From an uncultured Mobiluncus sp. (GTDB lineage Bacteria > Actinomycetota > Actinomycetes > Actinomycetales > Actinomycetaceae), in NCBI RefSeq assembly GCF_902488535.1, contig NZ_CABTWO010000035.1, positions 1-6,514 on the forward strand: a DNA stretch of 6,514 bases, written 5' to 3'. Positions within the stretch are counted from its first letter, which is position 1. Every line of letters begins with the position of its first letter. Below are positions 1 through 5,825 of the stretch, one piece after another. Made by a program: the position numbers and the translations under genes. Under the pieces are notes generated by a model. It searched no databases. It saw only the letters and a list, made by a program, of their open reading frames with translations, and was not told the DNA's origin.

Positions 1-808
1 ACTTCGTGTTGGGGTTGCCGGTCCGAGACATCAAATCAGAATTCACCTGGTAAGGCTTCAGCAACTTGATACGCTCATCCCAAACTTCCTTCGGCTCGCC
101 CATGGAAACCCAAATATCCGTGTAAACAAAGTCCACACCCTTCACGCCCTCATCGACGCTCTCGGTGTGAGTAACCTTCGCACCAGTTTCCTTAGCGATT
201 TCCTCGCCCTTGGCAATAATTTCTGGGCTGTTCCACAGTTCCTTGGGAGCCACAATTCGCACGTCCATTCCCAGCATCGCGCCGGAAATCAACAGGGAGT
301 TAGCCATATTGAAACGAGAGTCGCCAACGTAAGCAAAAGAAATCTCATTGTACGGTTTGCCACTCTGCTCGTGCATGGTCAACATGTCACACAACATCTG
401 GGTGGGGTGCCATTCGTCGGTCAAGCCATTCCACACCGGCACGCCCGACATCTCGGCCAAGACATCCACCTTGTGCTGGGAGTCGCCGCGGTATTCGATA
501 CCGTCATAGAAGCGGCCCAACACCCGAGCGGTGTCCTCAATAGATTCCTTATGACCCATCTGAGAGCCTGACGGATCCAGATAGGTTACGTGAGCGCCCT
601 GATCATAGGCGGCAACCTCAAAAGAGCAGCGTGTACGGGTCGAGGTCTTTTCGAAAATCAGAGCAATATTCTTGTTCTTCAGGTACTGAACTTCGCGACC
701 TTCTTTCTTCGCGGCTTTCAGTTCAGCAGCCAACTCGAGCAGCTCCAACCACTCAGCGGGAGTAAAGTCGAGTTCTTTCAAAAAGTGACGACCGTGAAAA
801 TCAGTCAT
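1..808 (-). CDS. arcB: Catabolic ornithine carbamoyltransferase, 3' end cut by window edge
   Basis: ArcB is the second cytoplasmic enzyme of the arginine deiminase pathway. It phosphorolyses citrulline to ornithine and carbamoyl phosphate. Translating inward from the ATG at 808-806 gives 269 codons with no stop before the edge; the family is usually about 330-340 residues, so roughly the last 65 are missing. Residues 55-63 carry the STRTRCSFE carbamoyl-phosphate loop, followed by GSQMGHKESIEDTARVLGR at about 81-99. HPTQ at 134-137 and the FAYVGDSRFNMANS stretch (158-171) mark the second, ornithine-binding domain. The start is supported by AAAGGA at 820-815, six bases from the ATG. The gene follows arcA by 191 bases on the same strand. 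The family's anabolic member, ArgF, is close in sequence; the catabolic call rests on the arcD-arcA context and the ArcB-like N-terminus (FHGRHFLKELDFT). Confidence 0.95.
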   Translation of the reverse strand, partial: MTDFHGRHFLKELDFTPAEWLELLELAAELKAAKKEGREVQYLKNKNIALIFEKTSTRTRCSFEVAAYDQGAHVTYLDPSGSQMGHKESIEDTARVLGRFYDGIEYRGDSQHKVDVLAEMSGVPVWNGLTDEWHPTQMLCDMLTMHEQSGKPYNEISFAYVGDSRFNMANSLLISGAMLGMDVRIVAPKELWNSPEIIAKGEEIAKETGAKVTHTESVDEGVKGVDFVYTDIWVSMGEPKEVWDERIKLLKPYQVNSDLMSRTGNPNTK

Positions 809-853
809 GGGTTTTCCTTTCAAATTGGTGTTTTCTTGATGATTGGTAATGTG

Positions 854-870
854 CGGAGAATATCTCTCCG
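854..870 (-). other. Small hairpin in the arcB leader
   Basis: CGGAGA (854-859) and TCTCCG (865-870) form a 6-bp perfect stem with a 5-base loop. It lies 45 bases upstream of the arcB start and is the last of a run of inverted repeats between arcA and arcB. No U-run follows it, so it is not a convincing terminator. A role in mRNA stability or arcB translation is only inference. Confidence 0.4.
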
Positions 871-872
871 AA

Positions 873-919
873 TTTCTGGCCGGTGCCGCACTGAAAAGGT
901 CACGGCTGCCGGCCAGAAA
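873..919 (-). other. Strong imperfect hairpin in the arcA-arcB gap
   Basis: TTTCTGGCCGG (873-883) and CCGGCCAGAAA (909-919) are perfect 11-bp complements. The stem can continue with GCCG (885-888) against CGGC (903-906) across a small internal loop, leaving a 14-base loop. In the direction of arc transcription the run of six T (922-917) precedes and enters the first arm rather than following the stem, so it does not look like a standard intrinsic terminator for arcA. On the opposite strand the stem is likewise not followed by T. An RNA-processing or stability element is the better reading. Confidence 0.5.
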
Positions 920-933
920 AAACATACCCCCGT

Positions 934-971
934 GGGCTGCCCCGTTGATAACCTCCGAGGCAGCCCGGAGG
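934..971 (-). other. Two overlapping, mutually exclusive hairpins behind arcA
   Basis: GGGCTGCC (934-941) pairs with GGCAGCCC (959-966) over a 17-base loop. CCTCCG (952-957) pairs with CGGAGG (966-971) over an 8-base loop. The second stem shares base 966 with the first and encloses its arm, so both cannot form fully at once. The element starts 28 bases after the arcA stop codon. In the transcript, six U follow the first stem only after 11 further bases (922-917), which is too far for a textbook terminator. Partial termination or attenuation between arcA and arcB is possible but unproven. Confidence 0.45.
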
Positions 972-999
972 GGAAACTTATAACCGCTTACGAGTGGCT

Positions 1000-2253
1000 C
1001 TACTTGTAGAGCGGGTCGCGAGCAATCGGGCAGCTCATGCAGCGCGAGCCACCACGGCCACGGCCGAGTTCGGCGCCGTCAATCTCGAGTACCTCGATAC
1101 CGGCATTGCGCAGGTTCTTGTTGGTCTCGATGTTGGAGCGGTAGCCCATCACGACACCCGGCGCAATAGCCAGGGTGTTGTTCGCGTCGTTCCACTGTTC
1201 GCGCTCGACGTTGAAGTAGTCGCCGCCGGTGGGGGAGACATGGAACTTCACACCCAGCGCCTCGTTCAAGGTATCGACCAGCTTCGTGCCATCGCGGCGA
1301 ATATCAATGCCGCTGGACTTGGACTCATCAGGACGCAGCGAGAAGGTCCAGGTGTTGTCGATGTAAGGCATGTAAGCGTTTACGACGTCCTCGGAGCAGA
1401 ACGTAAAGATGGTGTCCAGGTGCATTGCTGCACGAGTCCGCGGAATACGCGCCACGATGACGCGCTCAGCAGCCTTCTTGGCGAACAATTCCTTGGCCAG
1501 CTCCGTAGTGGCGTTCAACGAGGTACGCTCGCCCATGCCGACCAGCAGCACGCCGTCCTTCAGAGGCATCACGTCGCCACCTTCGATGAAGGTGTTGGGG
1601 TGCCACTTCTTGTCGGGATCAGCGCCGAACCAGATGTTGAAGTCCTCGTTAGCGAAACGCGGGTGGTACTGGTAAATAGCGTGGGTCAGGAGGGTCTCCT
1701 GACGGCGGGCCTGCCAGTACATCGGGTTCAGGGACACACCATTGAACACCCAAGCGGAGTTGTCACGAGTGAACTGGGTATTGGGCAGCGGATTGAAGAT
1801 CCAGTCGTCCAGGTTGTAACCGTCAGGGGTCACAGCCTTCTTGTACACGCCGCCGACTTCATCGGGAATCTCGTCGAGGTTGATACCGCCGATAAGGTAA
1901 CGTGCCAGTTCCTTGGAGTCCATTTCCGTAAAGAAGTCACGGAAATCCTTGGCAACAATGGGGTTGACCATGTCATCGGCGACACGGCGGTCGAGTACGA
2001 ACTTGCGGGCTTCTTTGTTATCCAAAACTTCACCCAGCATAACCTGCATATCGAGCACTTCGATGTCGCGAGCCTTCATCTGAGCCACAAAGTCATCGTG
2101 GTGCTTCTGTGCTTCTTCAACCCACAAGACATCATCGAATAGCAGGTCCGAGCAGTTTTCAGGAGTTAGCCGCTTATGAGCCAAATCAGGCCTGCAAACC
2201 ATCACGGTACGCAGAACCCCTGCCTCAGAGTAAACGCCAACTTTGTTATTCAT
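1000..2253 (-). CDS. arcA: Arginine deiminase
   Basis: ArcA hydrolyses L-arginine to L-citrulline and ammonia, the first step of the ADI pathway, in the cytoplasm. The 417-residue product has the usual family length (about 410-420). All catalytic positions of the guanidino-modifying fold are visible: Asp164 in FTRDN (161-165), Glu224 in EGGD (224-227), His278 and Asp280 in HLDT (278-281), and the nucleophile Cys405 in the C-terminal GGSRCMSCP (401-409). The N-terminus (NNKVGVYSEAGVLRTVMVCRP) is typical. The ATG at 2253-2251 is set by AGGAAGG at 2267-2261, seven bases upstream. It lies 236 bases after arcD and 191 before arcB. The gap in front holds a perfect inverted repeat and short palindromes, so arcA may be made from read-through, a processed message, or its own weak promoter. 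The sequence does not decide this. Confidence 0.97.
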   Translation of the reverse strand: MNNKVGVYSEAGVLRTVMVCRPDLAHKRLTPENCSDLLFDDVLWVEEAQKHHDDFVAQMKARDIEVLDMQVMLGEVLDNKEARKFVLDRRVADDMVNPIVAKDFRDFFTEMDSKELARYLIGGINLDEIPDEVGGVYKKAVTPDGYNLDDWIFNPLPNTQFTRDNSAWVFNGVSLNPMYWQARRQETLLTHAIYQYHPRFANEDFNIWFGADPDKKWHPNTFIEGGDVMPLKDGVLLVGMGERTSLNATTELAKELFAKKAAERVIVARIPRTRAAMHLDTIFTFCSEDVVNAYMPYIDNTWTFSLRPDESKSSGIDIRRDGTKLVDTLNEALGVKFHVSPTGGDYFNVEREQWNDANNTLAIAPGVVMGYRSNIETNKNLRNAGIEVLEIDGAELGRGRGGSRCMSCPIARDPLYK

Positions 2254-2285
2254 ATTGATTCCTTCCTAACGTAATCGTTGTTTTG

Positions 2286-2342
2286 GTACGTACACAGTTC
2301 GCCGGATAGCGAGAGGACTTTTAGTCATCAGTACAAGTGTAC
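2286..2342. repeat. Two short GTAC palindromes upstream of arcA
   Basis: GTACGTAC at 2286-2293 is a perfect 8-bp palindrome. GTACAAGTGTAC at 2331-2342 has 5-bp perfect arms (GTACA/TGTAC) around two bases. Their centres are 47 bases apart, and they sit 33-89 bases upstream of the arcA start. They could be operators for an unidentified regulator or chance; no family's known site is matched with confidence. Confidence 0.25.
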
Positions 2343-2380
2343 GAACCGAGCTTAGGGGGCACTCTTTGACCCTCAAGTTG

Positions 2381-2398
2381 TGTGAATATGAAATTATC
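2381..2398. promoter_or_regulatory. Weak ARG-box-like site before arcA
   Basis: TGAAT (2383-2387), a 4-base spacer and AATTA (2392-2396) match the ArgR half-site pattern TGAAT-N4-ATTCA at 8 of 10 positions. One half is perfect, the other poor. It lies about 130 bases upstream of arcA, between the arcD-arcA hairpin and the arcA start. In an AT-rich stretch such a match can arise by chance. Confidence 0.2.
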
Positions 2399-2411
2399 TC
2401 CTCAGCGATTC

Positions 2412-2465
2412 CCTTTGGTGATGGCTGGGCTCAGCCGGGTGGCCTTACCAAGCCATCACCAAAGG
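2412..2465 (-). other. 15-bp perfect inverted repeat between arcD and arcA
   Basis: CCTTTGGTGATGGCT (2412-2426) is exactly complementary to AGCCATCACCAAAGG (2451-2465), with a 24-base loop. The outer flanks add two further pairs after one mismatch. It begins 25 bases after the arcD stop codon, where a terminator would stand. No U-run follows the stem in the arcD direction, nor on the other strand. Likely roles are protecting the arcD 3' end, a processing site, or weak termination before arcA; this is inference. Confidence 0.6.
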
Positions 2466-2490
2466 AAACCCAAGTATGAATTGTCTGTCT

Positions 2491-4014
2491 TTACAGACCG
2501 TTCCAGAACATAGCGCTGATGAAGTCACCCTTGAATACGATGACCCAGATAATCAGCAGTACTGTGAAGGCTATAGCCACGCCCAGGAAAATCTTGTCCT
2601 TGCCTTGGAATGCCGGCTGGTCAGGATACTGTTCCTTACGCCCCAAGTAATAGAGTGGGGAACCAATCAACCACAGCAAACCGTTGAGGAACAGCAGCCC
2701 AATGCCGCCAGCCCACAGCAACCAGGCTGTGTAGACGGTAGCGATGATACCAACGCACATCCGGTAGCCTTTCGATGCTTTCACACCTTCCGCTTCGTTG
2801 CGTCCATGCGAGGTCTGAATGACCTGGTAGACGGCGGAAATGACGTAGCACGGAATAATCAGCGAAGCCGCGATGGTAATCAAGTCGGTGTAGCTCGAGG
2901 AGAAACCCAAAATCATGATGACGTAAACGATGGAAGACACAATGTTGGTCACCCACAGCGAAACTGTCGGGGAACCTTTCTTGTTTGTCTTGCCAAAGGC
3001 CGCCATGATGTTGTGGTCAGCTGCCGGCACGAACAGAATCTCAGAGGCCAGCATGACCCAGGTCAGCATAGCGCCAGCCACGGAGATTAGCACCGCAACG
3101 TTGATGAATCCGGCGCCCCAGGGACCGACCGCAGCCGCCATCGCACCGCCCATGGACGGATCGGCGAGTCCAGCCAACTCGGGCTGGGCCATCAAACCGT
3201 AGGACAGGACGTTGACGAACACCAGCAGTGCCAGCACGGTAAGGAAAGCGATAACCGTAGCCTTGGCCACATCGCTGGACTTCTTGGCACGAGTGGAGTA
3301 CACCGAAGCACCTTCGATACCGATGAACACCCAAACCGTAACCAGCATCATGCGGGAAACCTGAGCCATCACCGGACCGAGCCCGGCTTCTTCGCCCTCG
3401 GCGCCAACCTGCACCACGTTGCCCCAGAAGTCAGCCGTAAAGAAACCGACCTTGAAAGCTACCGCAGCACAGATGATAAAGACAATAATCGGGATAATCT
3501 TAACCGCGGTAACAATCGTGTTCACGAACGCTGCGGTACGGATACCGGCCAAAATCAGGAAGTGAATCAACCACAGGCAGACCAGACCGAATATCAGCCC
3601 TCCGATAGAAACGGTGTCCCCTTGCATCAAGCCAGAGAATACCGCGAATCCACCTAGAGCTGACGTGAAAAAGGCAATGTAAGAGAGGTTGCCGGCCCAA
3701 GCCGATAACCAGTATGACCAGGCGGACATAAAGCCACCGAAGTTGCCCAAGCCTTCCCGCGCGTAGCCATAAACACCACCGGTGATGTCTGGACGAGTTG
3801 TAGCCAAAGATTGGAACACGAACGCCAGCATCAGCATACCGATGCCGGTAATCAACCAACCTATCAACAGCGGCCCCGGTGCCGCTTTGCCGGCCATCTG
3901 GCTCGGTATCCCGAAGATACCAGCACCAACCATGGAACCTACACCAAAAGCAATCAACGGGAATAGGGGAAGCTTTACTTCCTCTGTTTCCGCAACAGCA
4001 TTGTCGTTGCTCAT
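2491..4014 (-). CDS. arcD: Arginine/ornithine antiporter, APC family
   Basis: ArcD is an integral membrane exchanger that brings in arginine and releases ornithine, so the ADI pathway needs no energy for uptake. The 507-residue protein has about 12-13 hydrophobic segments. The first (about 17-37) carries GSMVGAGIF (26-34), the substrate-backbone-binding loop of amino acid/polyamine/organocation transporters. PDITGGVYGYAREG (75-88) follows the second segment. FIGIEGASVYSTRAKK (230-245) in the middle is the typical ArcD-type helix 6 signature. The ATG at 4014-4012 is supported by AGAAGGG at 4027-4021, six bases upstream. It is first in the arcD-arcA-arcB order. Related lysine or polyamine exchangers share the fold; the linkage to arcA and arcB makes the arginine/ornithine call strong. 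Confidence 0.93.
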   Translation of the reverse strand: MSNDNAVAETEEVKLPLFPLIAFGVGSMVGAGIFGIPSQMAGKAAPGPLLIGWLITGIGMLMLAFVFQSLATTRPDITGGVYGYAREGLGNFGGFMSAWSYWLSAWAGNLSYIAFFTSALGGFAVFSGLMQGDTVSIGGLIFGLVCLWLIHFLILAGIRTAAFVNTIVTAVKIIPIIVFIICAAVAFKVGFFTADFWGNVVQVGAEGEEAGLGPVMAQVSRMMLVTVWVFIGIEGASVYSTRAKKSSDVAKATVIAFLTVLALLVFVNVLSYGLMAQPELAGLADPSMGGAMAAAVGPWGAGFINVAVLISVAGAMLTWVMLASEILFVPAADHNIMAAFGKTNKKGSPTVSLWVTNIVSSIVYVIMILGFSSSYTDLITIAASLIIPCYVISAVYQVIQTSHGRNEAEGVKASKGYRMCVGIIATVYTAWLLWAGGIGLLFLNGLLWLIGSPLYYLGRKEQYPDQPAFQGKDKIFLGVAIAFTVLLIIWVIVFKGDFISAMFWNGL

Positions 4015-4091
4015 TCTTTACCCTTCTATATGGAGTGAAGTGTGCGTTTAAAACAGCGTTCCAGGGGTATGCGCCCCATTGCCGCTGACCA

Positions 4092-4110
4092 AAAAACATC
4101 TGTTGTTTTT
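4092..4110. repeat. AT-rich dyad in the arcD leader
   Basis: AAAAACA (4092-4098) and TGTTTTT (4104-4110) form a perfect 7-bp inverted repeat around TCTGT, about 80 bases before the arcD start. It lies close to where a transcript from the candidate promoter at 4122-4150 would begin. It could be an operator or a weak leader hairpin; no regulator can be named. Confidence 0.3.
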
Positions 4111-4121
4111 CGCACTGATTC

Positions 4122-4150
4122 ATTGTATTACCAGTTCACACGTAAATCGA
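4122..4150 (-). promoter_or_regulatory. Candidate arcD promoter (weak -35)
   Basis: On the minus strand TACAAT (4127-4122) matches the -10 consensus at five of six positions. Seventeen bases upstream the hexamer TCGATT (4150-4145) is a poor -35. A weak -35 would fit a promoter that needs an activator. The predicted start, near 4115, gives a leader of about 100 bases before arcD. Other placements in this AT-rich gap cannot be excluded. Confidence 0.3.
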
Positions 4151-4162
4151 GGGATTTCTGAA

Positions 4163-4180
4163 TTTGAATAATTATGCGTA
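4163..4180. promoter_or_regulatory. ARG-box-like site 1 upstream of arcD
   Basis: TGAAT (4165-4169), AATT, ATGCG (4174-4178) matches the ArgR/AhrC pattern TGAAT-N4-ATTCA at 8 of 10 positions with an all-A/T spacer. Its centre would be about 56 bases upstream of the start predicted from the -10 at 4127-4122, a position suited to activation. The assignment rests on pattern and on the argR gene nearby. Confidence 0.35.
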
Positions 4181-4217
4181 TACCCTTCTTTGTCCCCCCT
4201 GTACTCCGTATTTAGAG

Positions 4218-4235
4218 AATGCATATATTTTCATG
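4218..4235. promoter_or_regulatory. ARG-box-like site 2 upstream of arcD
   Basis: TGCAT (4220-4224), ATAT, TTTCA (4229-4233) matches the ArgR half-site pattern at 8 of 10 positions, with both halves at 4 of 5 and an all-A/T spacer. Its centre is 55 bases from site 1, close to five helical turns, so a hexamer could reach both from one face. It may equally be AT-rich chance. Confidence 0.35.
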
Positions 4236-4274
4236 TTACAGTAGGCGGTTTTGGGGTGGTCGCGCGTTCTGGAA

Positions 4275-4306
4275 GCTGCACAAGCGCCGAGCTCTGGCTG
4301 CACAAG
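4275..4306. repeat. Direct repeat GCTGCACAAG x2, 22-base period
   Basis: The 10-mer GCTGCACAAG occurs at 4275-4284 and again at 4297-4306, two helical turns apart, in the otherwise featureless part (about 4236-4420) of the gap between the tRNA gene and arcD. I see no gene in that stretch on either strand. The repeat could be a tandem regulator site or a small duplication; it is too short to judge. Confidence 0.3.
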
Positions 4307-4420
4307 GTGGGTGCGTTTTTGTTTGTCTCGTCAGGCTTTGAGGGGTGCTTGAGTCTGCGCCTGGCAAGTTCTACCACGGGTTGCGCAGTCGTTGCTGGCA
4401 CGAACAGACTGAAAAATCAG

Positions 4421-4453
4421 GAAAAAGGAAAACAACACCGCACCAAAGCGGTG
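4421..4453 (-). terminator. Intrinsic terminator of the tRNA-Arg transcript
   Basis: In the minus direction CACCGC (4453-4448) and GCGGTG (4441-4436) form a 6-bp stem with a 6-base loop. The stem is followed by a T-rich tail (TTGTTTTCCTTTTT, 4435-4422). It starts 12 bases after the encoded CCA of the tRNA, which fits a standard factor-independent terminator and isolates the tRNA unit from the arc genes. Confidence 0.7.
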
Positions 4454-4465
4454 GAAATCAGTAAC

Positions 4466-4541
4466 TGGCGCGCCCGAAGGGACTCGAACCCCCAACCTTC
4501 TGATCCGTAGTCAGATGCTCTATCCATTGAGCTACGAGCGC
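4466..4541 (-). tRNA. tRNA-Arg (anticodon ACG), CCA encoded
   Basis: The minus strand folds into a full cloverleaf. The acceptor stem is GCGCTCG (4541-4535) with CGGGCGC (4476-4470), including one G-U pair. The D stem is GCTC/GAGC. The anticodon stem is TCTGA/TCAGA around CTACGGA, giving anticodon ACG at 4508-4506. The T stem has the TTCGAGT loop, with two G-U pairs in the stem. Position 73 is G (4469), followed directly by CCA (4468-4466), so the 3' end is gene-encoded. With A34 modified to inosine, as is usual, it reads CGU, CGC and CGA. It sits 35 bases after the amidohydrolase gene, with its own candidate promoter and terminator. Confidence 0.95.
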
Positions 4542-4551
4542 TTCGCGAACC

Positions 4552-4580
4552 AGTTTAATACAAGCCTTTCTCGATATCAA
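4552..4580 (-). promoter_or_regulatory. Candidate tRNA-Arg promoter overlapping the amidohydrolase stop codon
   Basis: TTGATA (4580-4575) matches the -35 consensus at 5 of 6 positions. Exactly 17 bases later TAAACT (4557-4552) matches the -10 at 4 of 6. Transcription would start near 4545, a few bases before the mature tRNA 5' end at 4541. The -35 contains the TGA stop (4579-4577) of the upstream gene. Confidence 0.5.
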
Positions 4581-5716
4581 AATCCTAAAATAGCCAACCA
4601 CAGGTTCACGGCCACTTCCAGGTTACTGTCCAGGAAGTCATAGGCGGAGGTATGCAGGGGCGGCCAATCTTGCCCATTGCCGATATAAACCATCGCTCCG
4701 CTGGCGAGCTTCAAGTAGTGCCCGAAGTCTTCCGAGGCCCGGTAGGGCTTTTCCAGGTACACCACCGGCAACCCCGCACGCTGTGCGGCGGCGGCAACCA
4801 GGTCTATTGCCGCGTCATCGTTGCAAGTCTCAGGAAAAACGTCGCAGTCAGTTATGGACAGCAGCAGGGAGGTCTGTTTCGCCAGGCGGGACGCCTCGTC
4901 ACAGATTAGGCTCTTTAGCTTGGCCAGGTCGGATTCGTTTTCGGCACGCAAGGTCAGGTTCAGCTCCCCATGGGACGCCGAAATACCAAAGTCTTTGCGT
5001 CCGACTTCGATGCCCACTACCGTGGCCAACACGAAACCCTTGAAACTTGAATGCCGATTGCCGAGTCTCGCCACGCCCGCCAAATCCATAACGTAGAGAA
5101 CCAGCTGGGCAATCGTTTCGCTGGGGTTCACCCCCGCTTCCGGGTTGCTGGCGTGCGTGGTGATACCTTTAAATTCCAAGCTCAGCCCTTGCGAGGCACA
5201 CTGCGACACGCCCCGTTTCAGAGCCACGCAGCCGCGAGGTATCCCGCTCCAGTTGTGGAAAGCGTAAATCTGGTCGATTGCTTCCCGCTCAATGAGGCGC
5301 GAACTGGGGAAACCTCCGGCTCCGATTTCTTCGGCCGGTTGAAAGATGAGATAAACATCGGAAGGCACATCGCGCCCTTCCAACTCCAAAGCCAGTCCCG
5401 CCAGAGCCGAACTGTGCCCGTCATGACCGCACTTGTGCGACACCCCAGGATTCTGCGAGGCGTAAGGCAGATCCAAATCTTCTGGAATGGGCAGCGCATC
5501 GTAATCTGCGCGGAAACCGATGGAGGGCTGAGCGGGATCCGTTCCCGGAACTTTCACCCAAAACCAACTGCCTTCGTCATGAATGACAAAGGAGGTATGT
5601 TCGGCTAAAAAGCCCATCAACCTGCGCTTAGTTTCAACTTCCTGCCCGGAGATTTCGGGGTGAGCATGCAGCTCATGGCGCAGTTCCGTCACCAGTTTCA
5701 AGTTGCTTTTCTGCAT
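4577..5716 (-). CDS. M20D-family amidohydrolase (hippurate / N-acyl-amino-acid hydrolase type)
   Basis: This is a metal-dependent cytoplasmic hydrolase of the M20D group, which removes acyl groups from amino acids (hippurate, N-acetyl or other N-acyl forms). At 379 residues it is close to the family's usual 380-400. HELHAHPEISGQE (14-26) opens the domain and GFRADYDALPI is at 67-77. Likely metal ligands are Cys96 and His98 in KCGHDGHS (95-102), Glu130 in FQPAEE (125-130), His154 in AFHNW, and His355 in LHTSAYDF (354-361). The lid (dimerisation) domain lies at about 165-280 and includes ITTHASNPEAGVNP. There is no signal peptide. The ATG at 5716-5714 follows AGAGGAA (5733-5727) at ten bases. 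It lies 109 bases after argR on the same strand, so co-transcription is possible. The exact substrate cannot be read from sequence; a link to arginine supply is inference. Confidence 0.88.
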   Translation of the reverse strand: MQKSNLKLVTELRHELHAHPEISGQEVETKRRLMGFLAEHTSFVIHDEGSWFWVKVPGTDPAQPSIGFRADYDALPIPEDLDLPYASQNPGVSHKCGHDGHSSALAGLALELEGRDVPSDVYLIFQPAEEIGAGGFPSSRLIEREAIDQIYAFHNWSGIPRGCVALKRGVSQCASQGLSLEFKGITTHASNPEAGVNPSETIAQLVLYVMDLAGVARLGNRHSSFKGFVLATVVGIEVGRKDFGISASHGELNLTLRAENESDLAKLKSLICDEASRLAKQTSLLLSITDCDVFPETCNDDAAIDLVAAAAQRAGLPVVYLEKPYRASEDFGHYLKLASGAMVYIGNGQDWPPLHTSAYDFLDSNLEVAVNLWLAILGF

Positions 5717-5825
5717 CGTTCTAAGGTTCCTCTTGTCCGCTAACTACGCTCAGCCGCAGTATTAATTGGCGAGCCTCACTGCTAGTTTAGTCAGGATAAG
5801 CTGCGATGTTACGGTTCTGGCAGGG

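Noticed and set aside
167..1009. Plus-strand open frames at 167-571 and 590-1009
   Set aside because: They are antisense to arcB and its leader. The minus-strand frame from 808 gives an unmistakable ornithine carbamoyltransferase.
994..2142. Long open frame on the plus strand (382 codons) opposite arcA
   Set aside because: It is fully antisense to a gene with every ADI catalytic residue, has no recognisable domain, and is a by-product of the third-position composition of arcA.
2365..2376. TTGACCCTCAA as an FNR/ArcR-type operator upstream of arcA
   Set aside because: It lacks the TTGAT-N4-ATCAA arrangement, having a 3-base spacer and TTGA/TCAA arms only, so the match is too weak to name a regulator.
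2364..2396. Plus-strand promoter-like TTGACC with downstream TATGAA or TGAAAT
   Set aside because: The spacers or hexamers fit poorly and no plus-strand gene follows; the stretch is better read as the gap between arcD and arcA.
3500..4123. Minus-strand open frame of 207 codons overlapping the arcD start
   Set aside because: It overlaps arcD in another frame, is rich in unlikely Cys/Arg/Trp runs, and shows no known motif; ArcD in the overlapping frame is clear.
4190..4510. Plus-strand open frame of 106 codons ending in RRDSNPQPSDP
   Set aside because: Its C-terminus is the well-known false translation of the antisense strand of a tRNA gene. The frame runs through the arcD upstream region and the tRNA, and has no family signal.
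4466..4541. Possible integrated element at the tRNA-Arg gene
   Set aside because: No integrase, no repeated tRNA 3' segment and no phage or plasmid genes are present in the window.
5051..5608. Plus-strand open frame of 185 codons opposite the amidohydrolase
   Set aside because: It is antisense to a complete M20D protein with intact metal ligands; no domain and no ribosome-binding context support it.
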